From NCBI GenBank assembly GCA_002794105.1, contig PHFL01000010.1, positions 103,886-167,885 of the forward strand: a stretch of 64,000 nt of DNA, read 5' to 3'. The translations under genes were made by a program, and so were the position numbers. The stretch comes from Candidatus Thermochlorobacter aerophilus (GTDB lineage Bacteria; Bacteroidota; Chlorobiia; Chlorobiales; Thermochlorobacteraceae). Shown here in pieces: positions 1 through 9,059 of this stretch (position 1 is the first letter of the stretch; the number at the start of each line of letters is the position of its first letter). Below the pieces are notes generated by a model. That model was given only the letters and a program-made list of their open reading frames with translations, did not search any database and was not told where the DNA came from.

Positions 1-588
1 GTTGGCACGCACGCGCTCTTGCGGGGTCTTTTTGATAAAATCGGGCGTGGTCGTATTGCGAAGCCAGTCGCCTTCACCGGGTTTGAAGGCTTCAAAACCA
101 GCAGGCGAGAGCAAGATGAGTTTGTCGACGGCATCAGGAAAGTTGAGCGCGGCAGTCATGGCAATTTGTCCACCCATAGAGTGACCAACCCACGTGGCTT
201 TTGTGAGCCCCAAATCGTGAAGCAAAGCACGCACGGTTTCGGCATAAAACTTCAGGGTGTAAGGCGCTGAATACGGTTTCGATGATTTTCCATAGCCGAC
301 AAGGTCGAGGGCGATAACACGAAATCCTTGCGCAGTTAGGGCGGGGATGTTGTATCGCCAAAAACCCATGTTGCTGGCAAGACCATGAATCAAGACAATT
401 GCCGGACCCTCACCTTTGCTATCATGATAAGCAATTTTGACACCATTAACTTGCCGCATCTCGGTGCTGAAGGGATAAGGAATGTCCTGAAATTTCATCG
501 GCGGTTCATGATGATAGAGTTTTGCCTGACCACAGCCAGCAAAGGCGAAGAGGCAGGTCAGCGCAAAGCATATTGTGGCGTGCTTCAT
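1..588 (-). CDS. Alpha/beta hydrolase lipoprotein (3' end outside window)
   Basis: The reading frame starts with ATG at 588 and stays open to the window edge, giving 196 residues of an incomplete protein. The N-terminus is a signal peptide ending in a lipobox (Phe-Ala-Gly-Cys, Cys at residue 19), so the product is probably a lipid-anchored envelope protein. The hydrolase fold is shown by the oxyanion-hole segment LIHG near residue 70 and by the nucleophile elbow GHSMGG near residue 135, which holds the catalytic serine. The acid and histidine of the triad would lie beyond the window. Substrate is unknown; esterase or lipase-like activity is the family expectation. It lies just downstream of an outer-membrane protein gene on the same strand. 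Confidence 0.85.
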   Translation of the reverse strand, partial: MKHATICFALTCLFAFAGCGQAKLYHHEPPMKFQDIPYPFSTEMRQVNGVKIAYHDSKGEGPAIVLIHGLASNMGFWRYNIPALTAQGFRVIALDLVGYGKSSKPYSAPYTLKFYAETVRALLHDLGLTKATWVGHSMGGQIAMTAALNFPDAVDKLILLSPAGFEAFKPGEGDWLRNTTTPDFIKKTPQERVRAN

Positions 589-611
589 TGTTTGGATGCA
601 GATGACGTTAA

Positions 612-2186
612 TTAAAACATGAGCCAACTTACGGTGCCGAAGACAACCCAAGGATTTTGCGGACGTGTAGAGAGTGTCGCTGGGCGTGTCAGGGCACTGT
701 CATAGAAATCTCCGTTGAACATGTATGCGGCACTGACCCCTAAGTCCAAGAAAAGAGCCAGTGTGTATTTGAGTTCGGCATTGAGTTCAGCGCCGATAAA
801 GCGACCGACGCCACTGGGCGTTTGATTAGCAAGCGCTGCTGCTGCACCGACTTTGATGAGCACCTTGTTGGGCACAAGGTTGTTGAAGTAGTTGAGAAAA
901 ATGGCACTGGTGCCAAAGCCCATGTTAGAGATGTCATGCACTGCTGAGTAGTAACGATTGACCACTTGCACATCAGGGAAAAGCAGGAAGGCACGGTGCG
1001 AGCTAAAAATCCCCACAGGTGAGCCCCACGTGTTGCCTGTAACGACGCCTGTGTATTGACCATCGCTGACATTATTGCCATCGCCTGAAGTGTAGAGCAC
1101 TTCTAAGGCAACGCGGTCGTTTGCCGTTTGACCGTATTTGTAGTAAAGCGAAGCATGCACCGTAAAGCCGAAGATACCGACATTGCCAGCGCTGGCACCT
1201 TGTGGTGTAAAAATGTTAAGGTTGCCGAAATTGAACACAGTGAGTGCGCTTGCCCAGAGTCTGCCGCCGATAAACTCACGGTTGTAGGCGAAGTTGGCGC
1301 CAGCCCAAAGCACATCGCCTTTGTAACGATTTTGTCCTAATTGAAGACGCGCGCCGCCGTTGTATTCGACGAGCAGCGAGTTAAAGCCTTGACTGAGAAT
1401 GGAGACCCCGCCTTCACCTTGCCCACGGTCGTAGAGATACCACAAACTCCCGCCAATTTCCCACAAGCCCGACACGCGTGTTTCGGCATCTGCCATCAGC
1501 AGCACCACATCATCATCAATTTGGATGAAATTTTCATAGAGTTGAAAATAGGCTAACCGACCAATTGTAACAGGCGTGAGATTGAAGTAGGTGCTGATGC
1601 CCACACCTTGCGTGCCCCAAAACATTAGGCGGTTGGCGCTGGTCTGATTGGTTTGCAGCGTATTGACATTAGGGTCTCGGGGATTATCAAAAATGCGTTG
1701 AATGCCGATGACCACATTCCATGCAGGGTTGATTTTGAGTTCAACATTCGCCAGCAAGGTTTGAATGTTGACCGTTCCTGCGTTGATAGCGCCGCCGACA
1801 TTGTTGCCGACGCCATAGTTAACATCGCCCCAAGTTACATCCACTTTGAGCAAGGCGCGAAAAATCGCAAGACCATCTAAGAGTGATGGGCGATACACAA
1901 AAAGCGGCACAAAACGTCCCTCGCCATAAAATGCTGTTTGTGGAAAAGTTGAGGTGCTATTCGGTCCGAAAAGGCGACCGATAACTTGCCCTCTGAGAAA
2001 TTCATTTTCAGGCGCGATGTTGCTGGCAGTCAGGCGCGTAAAGAAAAAACCGATGAACTGCAATTCCGAGGGCGGTTTTTCAGGACTGCCCATGCGCCGC
2101 TCGTCATCGACAGGATAGTTGGGCAGTTGTGCCCATGCAGGCAGAACGCAGCACAGCAAAAGAAGCGGTAGTAAGGTGTGCTTCAT
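612..2186 (-). CDS. Predicted outer-membrane beta-barrel protein
   Basis: A 524-residue protein with a clear signal peptide ending in an Ala-X-Ala site (PAWAQ) near residue 20. The rest alternates hydrophobic and polar residues with many aromatic, Gly and Asn residues, and it ends in Trp-Leu-Met-Phe; a C-terminal aromatic residue is typical of outer-membrane barrels. I do not recognise a specific family; it is loosely like alginate-export or porin-type proteins. It sits 24 bp upstream of the lipoprotein hydrolase on the same strand, so the two may be co-transcribed. Function as a channel or surface protein is inferred from composition only. Confidence 0.7.
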   Translation of the reverse strand: MKHTLLPLLLLCCVLPAWAQLPNYPVDDERRMGSPEKPPSELQFIGFFFTRLTASNIAPENEFLRGQVIGRLFGPNSTSTFPQTAFYGEGRFVPLFVYRPSLLDGLAIFRALLKVDVTWGDVNYGVGNNVGGAINAGTVNIQTLLANVELKINPAWNVVIGIQRIFDNPRDPNVNTLQTNQTSANRLMFWGTQGVGISTYFNLTPVTIGRLAYFQLYENFIQIDDDVVLLMADAETRVSGLWEIGGSLWYLYDRGQGEGGVSILSQGFNSLLVEYNGGARLQLGQNRYKGDVLWAGANFAYNREFIGGRLWASALTVFNFGNLNIFTPQGASAGNVGIFGFTVHASLYYKYGQTANDRVALEVLYTSGDGNNVSDGQYTGVVTGNTWGSPVGIFSSHRAFLLFPDVQVVNRYYSAVHDISNMGFGTSAIFLNYFNNLVPNKVLIKVGAAAALANQTPSGVGRFIGAELNAELKYTLALFLDLGVSAAYMFNGDFYDSALTRPATLSTRPQNPWVVFGTVSWLMF

Positions 2187-2280
2187 TGTTGCTTCAAAGA
2201 TTAGATTCAGCTTGGGTGCAGCAGAGCGCTACTCCTTACTGACGCCCCGCCGACTTCTCCCAAGCCCAAAGGGTTTGAGA

Positions 2281-2793
2281 TTACTGACGCACATAGCGTT
2301 GGACATTTGCCTGACCGAATGCGCCGCCAGAAGTGCTGCCAAAACCAGCGGCAGCGGTGGGTGGCGTAACCCCCTGAAGGGGTGGCTGGGTTTGCGCAAC
2401 TTCATAGCGCATGGTGTTGCCGACAACTTCATAAATGCCTACAGCCGTTATGGCTGTGGGTGAATTCTGATTGGCAACAATGTTGCGAATGTTAGCGTTG
2501 GCGCCTGTAGCACCACCGGGCGAAGTGGTGTAAGTGCCGCGCAGAGTCGCCTCAGTACCAGCCGAATCGCGCTGAACCACAACATATGAGCCATCACGGT
2601 TGAAGGTGGCTTGAATGCGGCGAATTCTAAACGGTGGATTAAAAAGCAATGGCGCCACGTTGCCCCCTTCCGATACCCACGTGCCCACAATCGGGTCTTG
2701 AGGCGCACCATCATCGGATGACGTGGTAGACCCCTGACAAGCGGCAAAGCTCAAAGCAGCGCACAGCAGCAGGAAAATGCTCAAATGTTTCAT
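2281..2793 (-). CDS. Hypothetical lipoprotein, lipocalin-like start
   Basis: A 170-residue protein with a signal peptide and lipobox Phe-Ala-Ala-Cys (Cys19). The mature part opens with a Ser/Thr/Asp-rich linker followed by a GTW motif near residue 37, which is common at the start of lipocalin-like and META-like beta-barrel lipoproteins. The start is supported by a strong ribosome-binding site (AAAGGAGG) about 8 bases before the ATG at 2793. The C-terminal part is rich in Gly, Ala and Thr. No catalytic motif is visible and no specific function can be given. Confidence 0.7.
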   Translation of the reverse strand: MKHLSIFLLLCAALSFAACQGSTTSSDDGAPQDPIVGTWVSEGGNVAPLLFNPPFRIRRIQATFNRDGSYVVVQRDSAGTEATLRGTYTTSPGGATGANANIRNIVANQNSPTAITAVGIYEVVGNTMRYEVAQTQPPLQGVTPPTAAAGFGSTSGGAFGQANVQRYVRQ

Positions 2794-2882
2794 GTTTGAA
2801 ACCTCCTTTGGTTTAATTGTTAGAAATTGCAGTCAATGCAGACCGCGCAATGAAACTTTTTGACCTATAAGACCCTAACAAG

Positions 2883-4379
2883 TTAAATTTCTCTAAGTGC
2901 CTTGCGATTAACTTTCCCGACATCATTCTTTGGCAAGGCATCAAGGAAGACGACATACTTGGGCACTTTGTATTTGGCTAAGTTGGCTTGACAAAACGCT
3001 TGCACCTCACTTGCAGAGAGCGAAGCCCCGGGTTTTAGCACCACGAAGGCTTTGCCAACCTCTCCCCACTTCTCGTCAGGTGTAGGCACCACTGCCGCTT
3101 CAGCAATACAGGGATGCATGTGCAGCACACGCTCAACTTCGGCAGGATAGACATTTTCTCCGCCAGAGATGTACATATGCTTTTTGCGATCGACCACATA
3201 GTAAAAGCCCTCTTCATCTTGTCGTGCCAAATCACCAGAGTAGAACCAGCCGTCTTTGATGGCTTTGGCAGTTTCGGTAGGATTGTTCCAGTATCCTTTC
3301 GTGACCACATCACCTTTGAAGATGAGCTCACCGACCTCACCTTGCTGGACATCATGACCCTCGTCATCTACAATGCGCACGTGTAGGTAAAAGTTAGGCA
3401 CACCAATCGAGCCAATTTTGCGTACAGCATCGCGTTGGTGAAGTGAAAAAAGGCTTGGACCCACCTCGGTCATGCCAAAACCCTGACGAATAGGAATACC
3501 ACGATTGTGCCAAAGCTCAATGACTGAAATGGGCAGTGCTTCACCGCCAACAATGAAAAAACGCATGTGGCGTAGGTCAACCGTGTGAAAATTAGGTGCA
3601 GCAGCCATCAGCTTGAGAATCGTAGGCACAGCCAAGAATATGGTTGCTTGTTCGCTCTCGAGCAGGTGTAGTGCAGTTTCGGCATCAAATTTTTTCATCA
3701 GGCAGGAATATGCGCCGCGATGCAGAAGTGGTGTAGAGAGCGCATTAAGCCCACCAGTGTGAAAAAGCGGCAAGACACATACCGTGCGCTCGTCAGCAGT
3801 CATATCCAAGCGCATCGTGGTATTGATGCTGTTCCAAAAAAGCATTTTGTGAGAATAAAGCACGCCTTTGGGAAGTCCCGTTGTGCCGCTGGTGTAGAGA
3901 ATAAAGACAGCGTCATCTTCATCAAGTGAGCATGGTGTAAAAGATTCAGGCAAGTCGCGCTGGGCATAACCTGCCTGCTGCAACTCTTGCAATGTCCACT
4001 GATGTGTGATGGAAGCAGGCAAAGGAAATTGTGCCACATTCGGCAGATATTTTTCTTCGGTGATAAGGAGTTTAGGCGTGCAGTCAAGAAGCACTTGATG
4101 AATTTCTTTCGCCGCTAAGCGATAATTGAGCGGCACGATAGTTGCACCCGTCTTTTGCGCCACGAAAAACAAAATGAAGTGTTCCAAGCAATTGTCTGCA
4201 TAGAGCGCAATGCGGTCGCCGCGAGCGATGCCCAAATCGGCTGTAAATTGCCGTGCTAGCCTGTTGGAGATGTTATCAAGCTGCTGATAGGTCAGGGTGC
4301 GCCCGGTCTCAAATTCTTTGAGAGCAATTTTGTCGGGCACATACATGCAAAGTTTTTCCAGCCAGTTGAATACCGTCAT
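2883..4379 (-). CDS. Acyl-CoA synthetase (AMP-forming ligase)
   Basis: A 498-residue full-length member of the ANL adenylate-forming superfamily. It should activate a carboxylic acid with ATP and join it to CoA. The phosphate-binding signature YTSGTTGLPKGV is at residues 162-173, the GFGMTE motif near residue 300, the YSGD motif with the following hinge near 380, and the catalytic lysine motif PKNDVGKVNRKAL at the C-terminus. It resembles long-chain or medium-chain fatty-acid CoA ligases and cyclohexanecarboxylate-type ligases; the exact substrate cannot be read. It is the last gene of a same-strand run with an MFS transporter, a KAS III-like enzyme and an SDR reductase, so it probably supplies or salvages the acyl group handled by that pathway. 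Confidence 0.9.
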   Translation of the reverse strand: MTVFNWLEKLCMYVPDKIALKEFETGRTLTYQQLDNISNRLARQFTADLGIARGDRIALYADNCLEHFILFFVAQKTGATIVPLNYRLAAKEIHQVLLDCTPKLLITEEKYLPNVAQFPLPASITHQWTLQELQQAGYAQRDLPESFTPCSLDEDDAVFILYTSGTTGLPKGVLYSHKMLFWNSINTTMRLDMTADERTVCVLPLFHTGGLNALSTPLLHRGAYSCLMKKFDAETALHLLESEQATIFLAVPTILKLMAAAPNFHTVDLRHMRFFIVGGEALPISVIELWHNRGIPIRQGFGMTEVGPSLFSLHQRDAVRKIGSIGVPNFYLHVRIVDDEGHDVQQGEVGELIFKGDVVTKGYWNNPTETAKAIKDGWFYSGDLARQDEEGFYYVVDRKKHMYISGGENVYPAEVERVLHMHPCIAEAAVVPTPDEKWGEVGKAFVVLKPGASLSASEVQAFCQANLAKYKVPKYVVFLDALPKNDVGKVNRKALREI

Positions 4380-4398
4380 CGTATCGTCTTGTTAAGAG

Positions 4399-5675
4399 TT
4401 AAGAGTTATTCATGTTGCGACTGCCTATGCCCAAGACAATAGTTGCCAGCACACAAGCGACGGGACAGACAAGCAGGGAAAGACGCATCACTTCAGGATG
4501 TGTGCTGACATTCCAATAGTCGTTGAGGGCGCCAATCAAAAGCGGAGCTAAACCATAGCCAGCTAAGTTGACAAGGAAAAAGTAAATGCCAACGGCAAGA
4601 CCGCGCATGTTTGGCGCCGCAATATCGTTCAGGTCAGCAAACGACGGACCGAGCCAAGAGAGGCTAAACCCGATGAGCAGAAAGTTCAGAGCAAGAAGCA
4701 AGGGAAGGTTGTTGCTGAAAAGCATCAATGCCCAGCAGCATGCGCTGGCGGCGGCAGAAAGACTGGCTAACTTCATGCGTCCGCCTGTAGCCGTCTCACG
4801 AAATCTATCGGCAAGATAGCCGCCGCCGACGATGCCAATGATTCCACCAACAATCATGGCAAGACCGAACCACGTGCCAACTTCAACCAAACTGAGTTGA
4901 TGGACACGCACGAAAAACACGGTAAGCCACGCCGCTACACTGGCTGAAGCGATATTGAAGAGCGCATAACCCCCGTGATGAAACCATATCTTGGGCATTT
5001 TGTAGAGTGCATGCCAGTGCACCGGAGCTTGCGGCTGTGAGAAGTTTGTGTCTTGATGTCGCTTTGCCCACGCTCGGGCTCAATGAGTCCAGCCACCAGC
5101 AAAGCTACCAGCACACCGGGAAAGCCCAAGAAATAAAACGCATATCGCCAACCAATTGCTTGGGCAATCGCTCCGCCCAAAAGAAAAGCCAGACCGCTGC
5201 CTAAAGCAATTGCCGATGAGTAAATGCCTTGAACTGTTGCACGCCGCTCTCGCGGAAAGTAATCACTAAGCAAGGAAAGGGCGGCAGGACCAAGCGTGGC
5301 TTCGCCAATGCCAACGCCCACACGACAGAGAAAAATCGTCCAAAAATCAACGGCAAAACCCGTAAGACCAGAGAAAATGCTCCACGAGGCCAAGCCAATC
5401 GCAATGAGAGTTTTTCTGGAAATTCGGTCAGCAAGTCGCCCAAAAGGAATGCCCAGAATCGTGTAGAAAATGATGAAGGAAGTCGAGCTTAGGAGAGCAA
5501 GTTCCACATCGCTAAACTTCATTTCGCTCTTGATGGGCGTAAAAAGAATGTAGATGAGCATGCGGTCTAAAAAGTTGAGCAAATAGACCACCGTGAGCAA
5601 CCCCAGCGCATACCACGCATAGTGTGCAGAGATAACTTTTTGCGACCCGATATTGGCAGTTTGTGCTTGCATCAT
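4399..5675 (-). CDS. MFS transporter (Spinster-like), frameshifted
   Basis: Two overlapping frames together encode one major facilitator protein of roughly 425 residues. The N-terminal half (start ATG at 5675) holds transmembrane helices 1-6 with the loop 2-3 signature GRLADRISRK and the RVGVGIGEA motif of helix 4. The C-terminal half continues from about 5040 to 4399 and holds helices 7-12, including GGGYLADRF. The frame changes in the hydrophilic central loop, somewhere between about 5020 and 5080, by one base. A sequencing indel is more likely than true decay because both halves are well conserved. Substrate is unknown; its position between the condensing enzyme and the acyl-CoA ligase suggests transport of a lipid-like compound. 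Confidence 0.8.
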
Positions 5676-5695
5676 CGTATCATTTAGCTACTTGC

Positions 5696-6685
5696 TTAAA
5701 ACTTGAACAGGGCACTGGCAAAGGCAAGACCGCCACCAGAGCCAATGAACATCAGCAAGTCCCCCGGCTTGACCTTCCCTTGAGACAGAGCTTCATAGAA
5801 TGCCATAGGAATGCAGGCAGAGCCAGTATAACCGTATCGGTCCATGATGGTGTGGGCGCGCTCTCGTGGCACGCCAAGTCGGTCTAAGGTTTGCCAGATG
5901 CTATTGATGTTAATCTGTGTAAGGAAGTAGTGCGCCACATCTATCGGCTGAATGTTGAGTCGTTCGGTCAGGGAGCGAGCCATTTTGGTCCAAACTTCCA
6001 CATTGAGCTCTTTCGGAAACTTCTTGACAAACTTGAGCAAGTGATCTTTGCTTGAGATGGCTTTGTCAGAAATTGGCTCGTGTGTGCCGCCAGCGTAGAT
6101 ACCCATCCAGTCGTGGTATTGCCCTTCGGTGAGCAGTTCGCTGGCTAAAAATCCGCGTGTGGAATTTTTCTCGGCAGAAAGAATCGTGGCGCCAGCGCCA
6201 TCGGCAAAGAGCGTGACGGTTTTCTTATCGTGCATGTCCAAATACTTGCTCATGGCGTAAGCACCCACAACCAAAATGTGCTGATAATGTTCGTCAGAAC
6301 GGATGTATTTGGAGGCCACATCGAGTGCGGTAACAAAGCCAGCACAAGCCGTGTTGATGTCAAATGTGCCGGCATGCTTTGCACCTAAACGGTATTGAAC
6401 AACCGAAGCCGTCGAAGGAGAAATATACTCTGGTGTATCGGTGGCAACGATAATGAGGTCAAGTTTGTCGGCAGAAAGACTGGCGTTGGCAAGAGCTTCG
6501 CGGGCGGCATGTTCGACAAGGTCAGCCGTAGATTCGTCTTCCCGGCACCAGCGGCGCTCTCGAATCGTCAGGTTTTGCACCAGCCAAGTGTCGACATCTT
6601 CGCCTAAAAGCTCGTTGAAATAAGCATTAGGAATAACGCGTTCAGGTGCATACATTCCTGCGGCAACAATGATGGCATTTTGCAT
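5696..6685 (-). CDS. KAS III-like condensing enzyme with altered active site
   Basis: A 329-residue thiolase-fold protein of the 3-oxoacyl-ACP synthase III family. The nucleophile Cys114 lies in NTACAGF, as in FabH. The other two residues of the FabH triad do not fit: where FabH has the HQAN box this protein reads FLTQININ (Gln257 at the His position), and where FabH has GNTS it reads GYTG (Tyr286 at the Asn position). It can probably still be acylated on the cysteine, but decarboxylative condensation of malonyl-ACP by the usual mechanism is doubtful. It may be an acyltransferase or a non-decarboxylating condensing enzyme, like OleA or PqsC relatives. Neighbours are an SDR reductase, an MFS transporter and an acyl-CoA ligase. 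Confidence 0.85.
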   Translation of the reverse strand: MQNAIIVAAGMYAPERVIPNAYFNELLGEDVDTWLVQNLTIRERRWCREDESTADLVEHAAREALANASLSADKLDLIIVATDTPEYISPSTASVVQYRLGAKHAGTFDINTACAGFVTALDVASKYIRSDEHYQHILVVGAYAMSKYLDMHDKKTVTLFADGAGATILSAEKNSTRGFLASELLTEGQYHDWMGIYAGGTHEPISDKAISSKDHLLKFVKKFPKELNVEVWTKMARSLTERLNIQPIDVAHYFLTQININSIWQTLDRLGVPRERAHTIMDRYGYTGSACIPMAFYEALSQGKVKPGDLLMFIGSGGGLAFASALFKF

Positions 6686-6766
6686 ACAGTGTATCCTTTC
6701 TTGCTTTGCCCCAGCAAGGCTACAACTTAGAGCGCTTGCCGAATGCAGATTAACAAAACCTAACGC

Positions 6767-7516
6767 TTAGGAGATGTATCCCCCATCGACGCTGAGCACC
6801 GCCCCTGTGATGAAAGAGGCTTCATCAGAAGCCAAAAAGAGATACGCATTGGCAACATCTTCAGGTGAGCCAAGGCGTCCAAGTGGCGTGCGCTCAATGA
6901 CGGCATTCAAGACTTTTTCAGGCACAGTTTTAATCATGTCGGTGGCAATAAAGCCGGGAGCGACGGCATTGACCGTGATACCTTTCTTGCCCAATTCTCT
7001 TGCCCAGACCTTCGTCATGCCAATCAGACCAGCTTTGGCGGCGACATAGTTGGTTTGCCCAAAATTGCCATACAATCCAACCACGGAAGCTGTATTGATG
7101 ATGCGCCCGTATTGCTTTTCTACCATGTAGGGCACAACGGCTTTAGCACAATAGAAAACGCCTGTCAGATTGACATTGATGACCTGTTGCCACTGTGACA
7201 CGCTCATCTTGAGCAGTGTGGCATCTTGCGTAATCCCGGCGTTGTTGATGAGAATATCGAGGTGGGCAAATTGTTCGTAAGCGCGTCTAGCCGCCGATTC
7301 AACGGAGTCAAATTCTGCGACATTGACAGCATCAAAATGTACTTTGAACCCCTGCGCAGTAAGCGATTGGACAAGACTTTCACCTTTTTCGCGATTCATA
7401 TCCCAGATGATGACCGTGGCACCTTCACAAGCAAATTTTTCTGTGGCTGCTCTGCCAAGACCTTGTGCCCCGCCTGTAATGATTGCCGTCCGCCCGCTTA
7501 AACGCTGCATTGCCAT
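6767..7516 (-). CDS. SDR oxidoreductase, FabG-like 3-oxoacyl reductase
   Basis: A classical short-chain dehydrogenase of 249 residues. It shows the dinucleotide-binding motif TGGAQGLG (residues 14-21), the NNAG motif, the catalytic serine in NTASVVG and the YVAAK pair holding Tyr and Lys, with the GRLGSPEDVA and VDGG C-terminal motifs typical of FabG. I start it at the ATG at 7516 because the frame upstream to 7657 encodes a poorly conserved, odd Phe/Lys-rich stretch with no family counterpart. It should reduce a 3-oxoacyl group with NAD(P)H. Its position directly upstream of the KAS III-like gene suggests that the two act on the same intermediate. Confidence 0.88.
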   Translation of the reverse strand: MAMQRLSGRTAIITGGAQGLGRAATEKFACEGATVIIWDMNREKGESLVQSLTAQGFKVHFDAVNVAEFDSVESAARRAYEQFAHLDILINNAGITQDATLLKMSVSQWQQVINVNLTGVFYCAKAVVPYMVEKQYGRIINTASVVGLYGNFGQTNYVAAKAGLIGMTKVWARELGKKGITVNAVAPGFIATDMIKTVPEKVLNAVIERTPLGRLGSPEDVANAYLFLASDEASFITGAVLSVDGGYIS

Positions 7517-7687
7517 ATCGTTAATTGGTTGAAATGTATTAAAGCGCTTTTTTATTGTTTGAAAAGTAAAAAACACAATACAGAAAAACAAAAACTTGTA
7601 GCCGGTCAAAAAACCTAAAACAGTGCCGCAGGGGGATGAAGATGGGGACTTAGGCACAGCGTGAGAGGTTAGGCAAAGCGGTCAGCG

Positions 7688-8185
7688 CTATTTTGACTTT
7701 CCATTGCGTTTGCTTGTAGCTTGCTCTTTCTGCGCTTGCCATGCGTTCAAAAACTCTTCGTGGAATTTATCCATCAGTGTAAAGAATTCTTCCATTTCGC
7801 TGAGCCGCTGGCTAAGCATAGGCATAGAAACCCCAGATTCTTTGAGCACCGCTTTCAGCCGCTTGGCAATTCGGATGTTGTTGCGAATGCGTTCAGCGTG
7901 ATTGCGAAAAGCATTTTCAAAGGCGCGAGGATGAATTTCGTAGTAATCCTTGCGAGAATTTTCTTGAGAGAGCACTTTGCGAACCAAGTTACGTTCAAGC
8001 AAGCGGCGCATAATCTGGCTAATGGGTCCCTTGCTTCGACCAAGTTCGCTGCAAATCTCGTCAAGGGAAAGTGGCTCTTCGGAAGAGAGCAAGAGTCCAA
8101 CGACATGCCCCATCACGCGATTGAGACCGAAGGCGTGATACGCTTCGCCATACTCGCGCACAACTTCTTTGCTAACCTGATGCAT
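7688..8185 (-). CDS. GbsR/MarR-type transcriptional regulator
   Basis: A 165-residue protein with a winged helix-turn-helix at about residues 15-80 (SLDEICSELGRSKGPISQIMRR region) and a long helical C-terminal half of the kind used for dimerisation in the GbsR branch of the MarR superfamily. The C-terminus is basic. It lies upstream of the SDR, KAS III-like, MFS and acyl-CoA ligase genes on the same strand, separated from the SDR by about 170 bp that may hold a promoter, and probably regulates them. The ligand is unknown. Confidence 0.8.
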   Translation of the reverse strand: MHQVSKEVVREYGEAYHAFGLNRVMGHVVGLLLSSEEPLSLDEICSELGRSKGPISQIMRRLLERNLVRKVLSQENSRKDYYEIHPRAFENAFRNHAERIRNNIRIAKRLKAVLKESGVSMPMLSQRLSEMEEFFTLMDKFHEEFLNAWQAQKEQATSKRNGKSK

Positions 8186-8219
8186 ATCATGAATTTTTTC
8201 AAAAGGTAAGAAAATGAAT

Positions 8220-9026
8220 TCAAACTTGCTTAGTGTCTTTTGCTGTTATCGTCTTAAGCTCGCCAAGGTAATGCCGATACCAATTGACGCCAGCATACTT
8301 GCGGTTAATCTCCATCAATTCTGGCTTGCGTTCTAAAAGCTGAAGAATATCGTAGAGTGAAAAAATAGGCTTGCTTTCTGTCCAAAGCTCATCATAGACG
8401 GCTTTGATAAAGTGATAGTCTTCAAGATAGTCAATCGTAAAGCGATGCGTCATGGCGTAGTTAAGTCCGGTTTCCCACTCAACATTTTTCAAGCGAAAGC
8501 GTTCAGGCTGTTCCCAGATAAAAGGAGTGGTGTGTTCGCGTTCAAAATCTTTTTTGGCTTCGCGCCAAGCCGTTTCCAAAACGGAAAAGTGCATCACCTC
8601 TACATCGTTGCCATCAGGATAAGTGGGCGGGTGAAGGTTGCTGACATAGTCAACAGAGTCAGCAGATTCCAGAAATGCTGTCAGCACGCGATCGATAATG
8701 TGTGGGTCGATGAGGGGACAATCAGATGGAATTTTGACAACACTATCGGCGCGCTCTGCCTTGGCAGCTTGATAGTGGCGATCGAGCAAGTCTGTAGGAT
8801 GACCGGAAAAACACTTGATGTGAAGGCTTTTACAAAGCTCACGCACAGGGTCATCATTGGAGCTATGCGTGGTGGCTACAACGAGTTCAAATGGCACAGT
8901 TGCGGCTTGAATGCGCTCAAGCTGGCGCTGAAGCAAGGGTTTGCCAGCAAGCGGCAAGAGAATTTTGCTAGGTAAGCGTTGAGAGCCTGTGCGAGCTTGA
9001 ACAACGACAACTATCCTCATGGTCAT
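8220..9026 (-). CDS. SpsF-like cytidylyltransferase
   Basis: A 268-residue nucleotidyltransferase. The N-terminus VVVQARTGSQRLPSKIL is the classic nucleotide-binding signature of the SpsF/NeuA/KdsB cytidylyltransferase family, and VKIPSDCPLIDP carries the metal-binding aspartate. Family members activate sugars or sugar acids as CMP derivatives for cell-surface polysaccharides. I place the start at the ATG at 9026 (next in-frame ATG 9020) because the upstream part to 9053 has no family counterpart. It is followed by the regulator gene and preceded by a GT-B-like protein and a flippase-like membrane protein, so it probably feeds surface glycan or glycolipid synthesis. Confidence 0.82.
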   Translation of the reverse strand: MTMRIVVVVQARTGSQRLPSKILLPLAGKPLLQRQLERIQAATVPFELVVATTHSSNDDPVRELCKSLHIKCFSGHPTDLLDRHYQAAKAERADSVVKIPSDCPLIDPHIIDRVLTAFLESADSVDYVSNLHPPTYPDGNDVEVMHFSVLETAWREAKKDFEREHTTPFIWEQPERFRLKNVEWETGLNYAMTHRFTIDYLEDYHFIKAVYDELWTESKPIFSLYDILQLLERKPELMEINRKYAGVNWYRHYLGELKTITAKDTKQV

Positions 9027-9059
9027 AGAGCAAATCTTGTAGCAAAGAACCAATTGGAA

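Noticed and set aside
7517..7657. N-terminal extension of the SDR reductase
   Set aside because: The residues are Phe/Lys-rich and absent from the family; the normal N-terminus starts at 7516.
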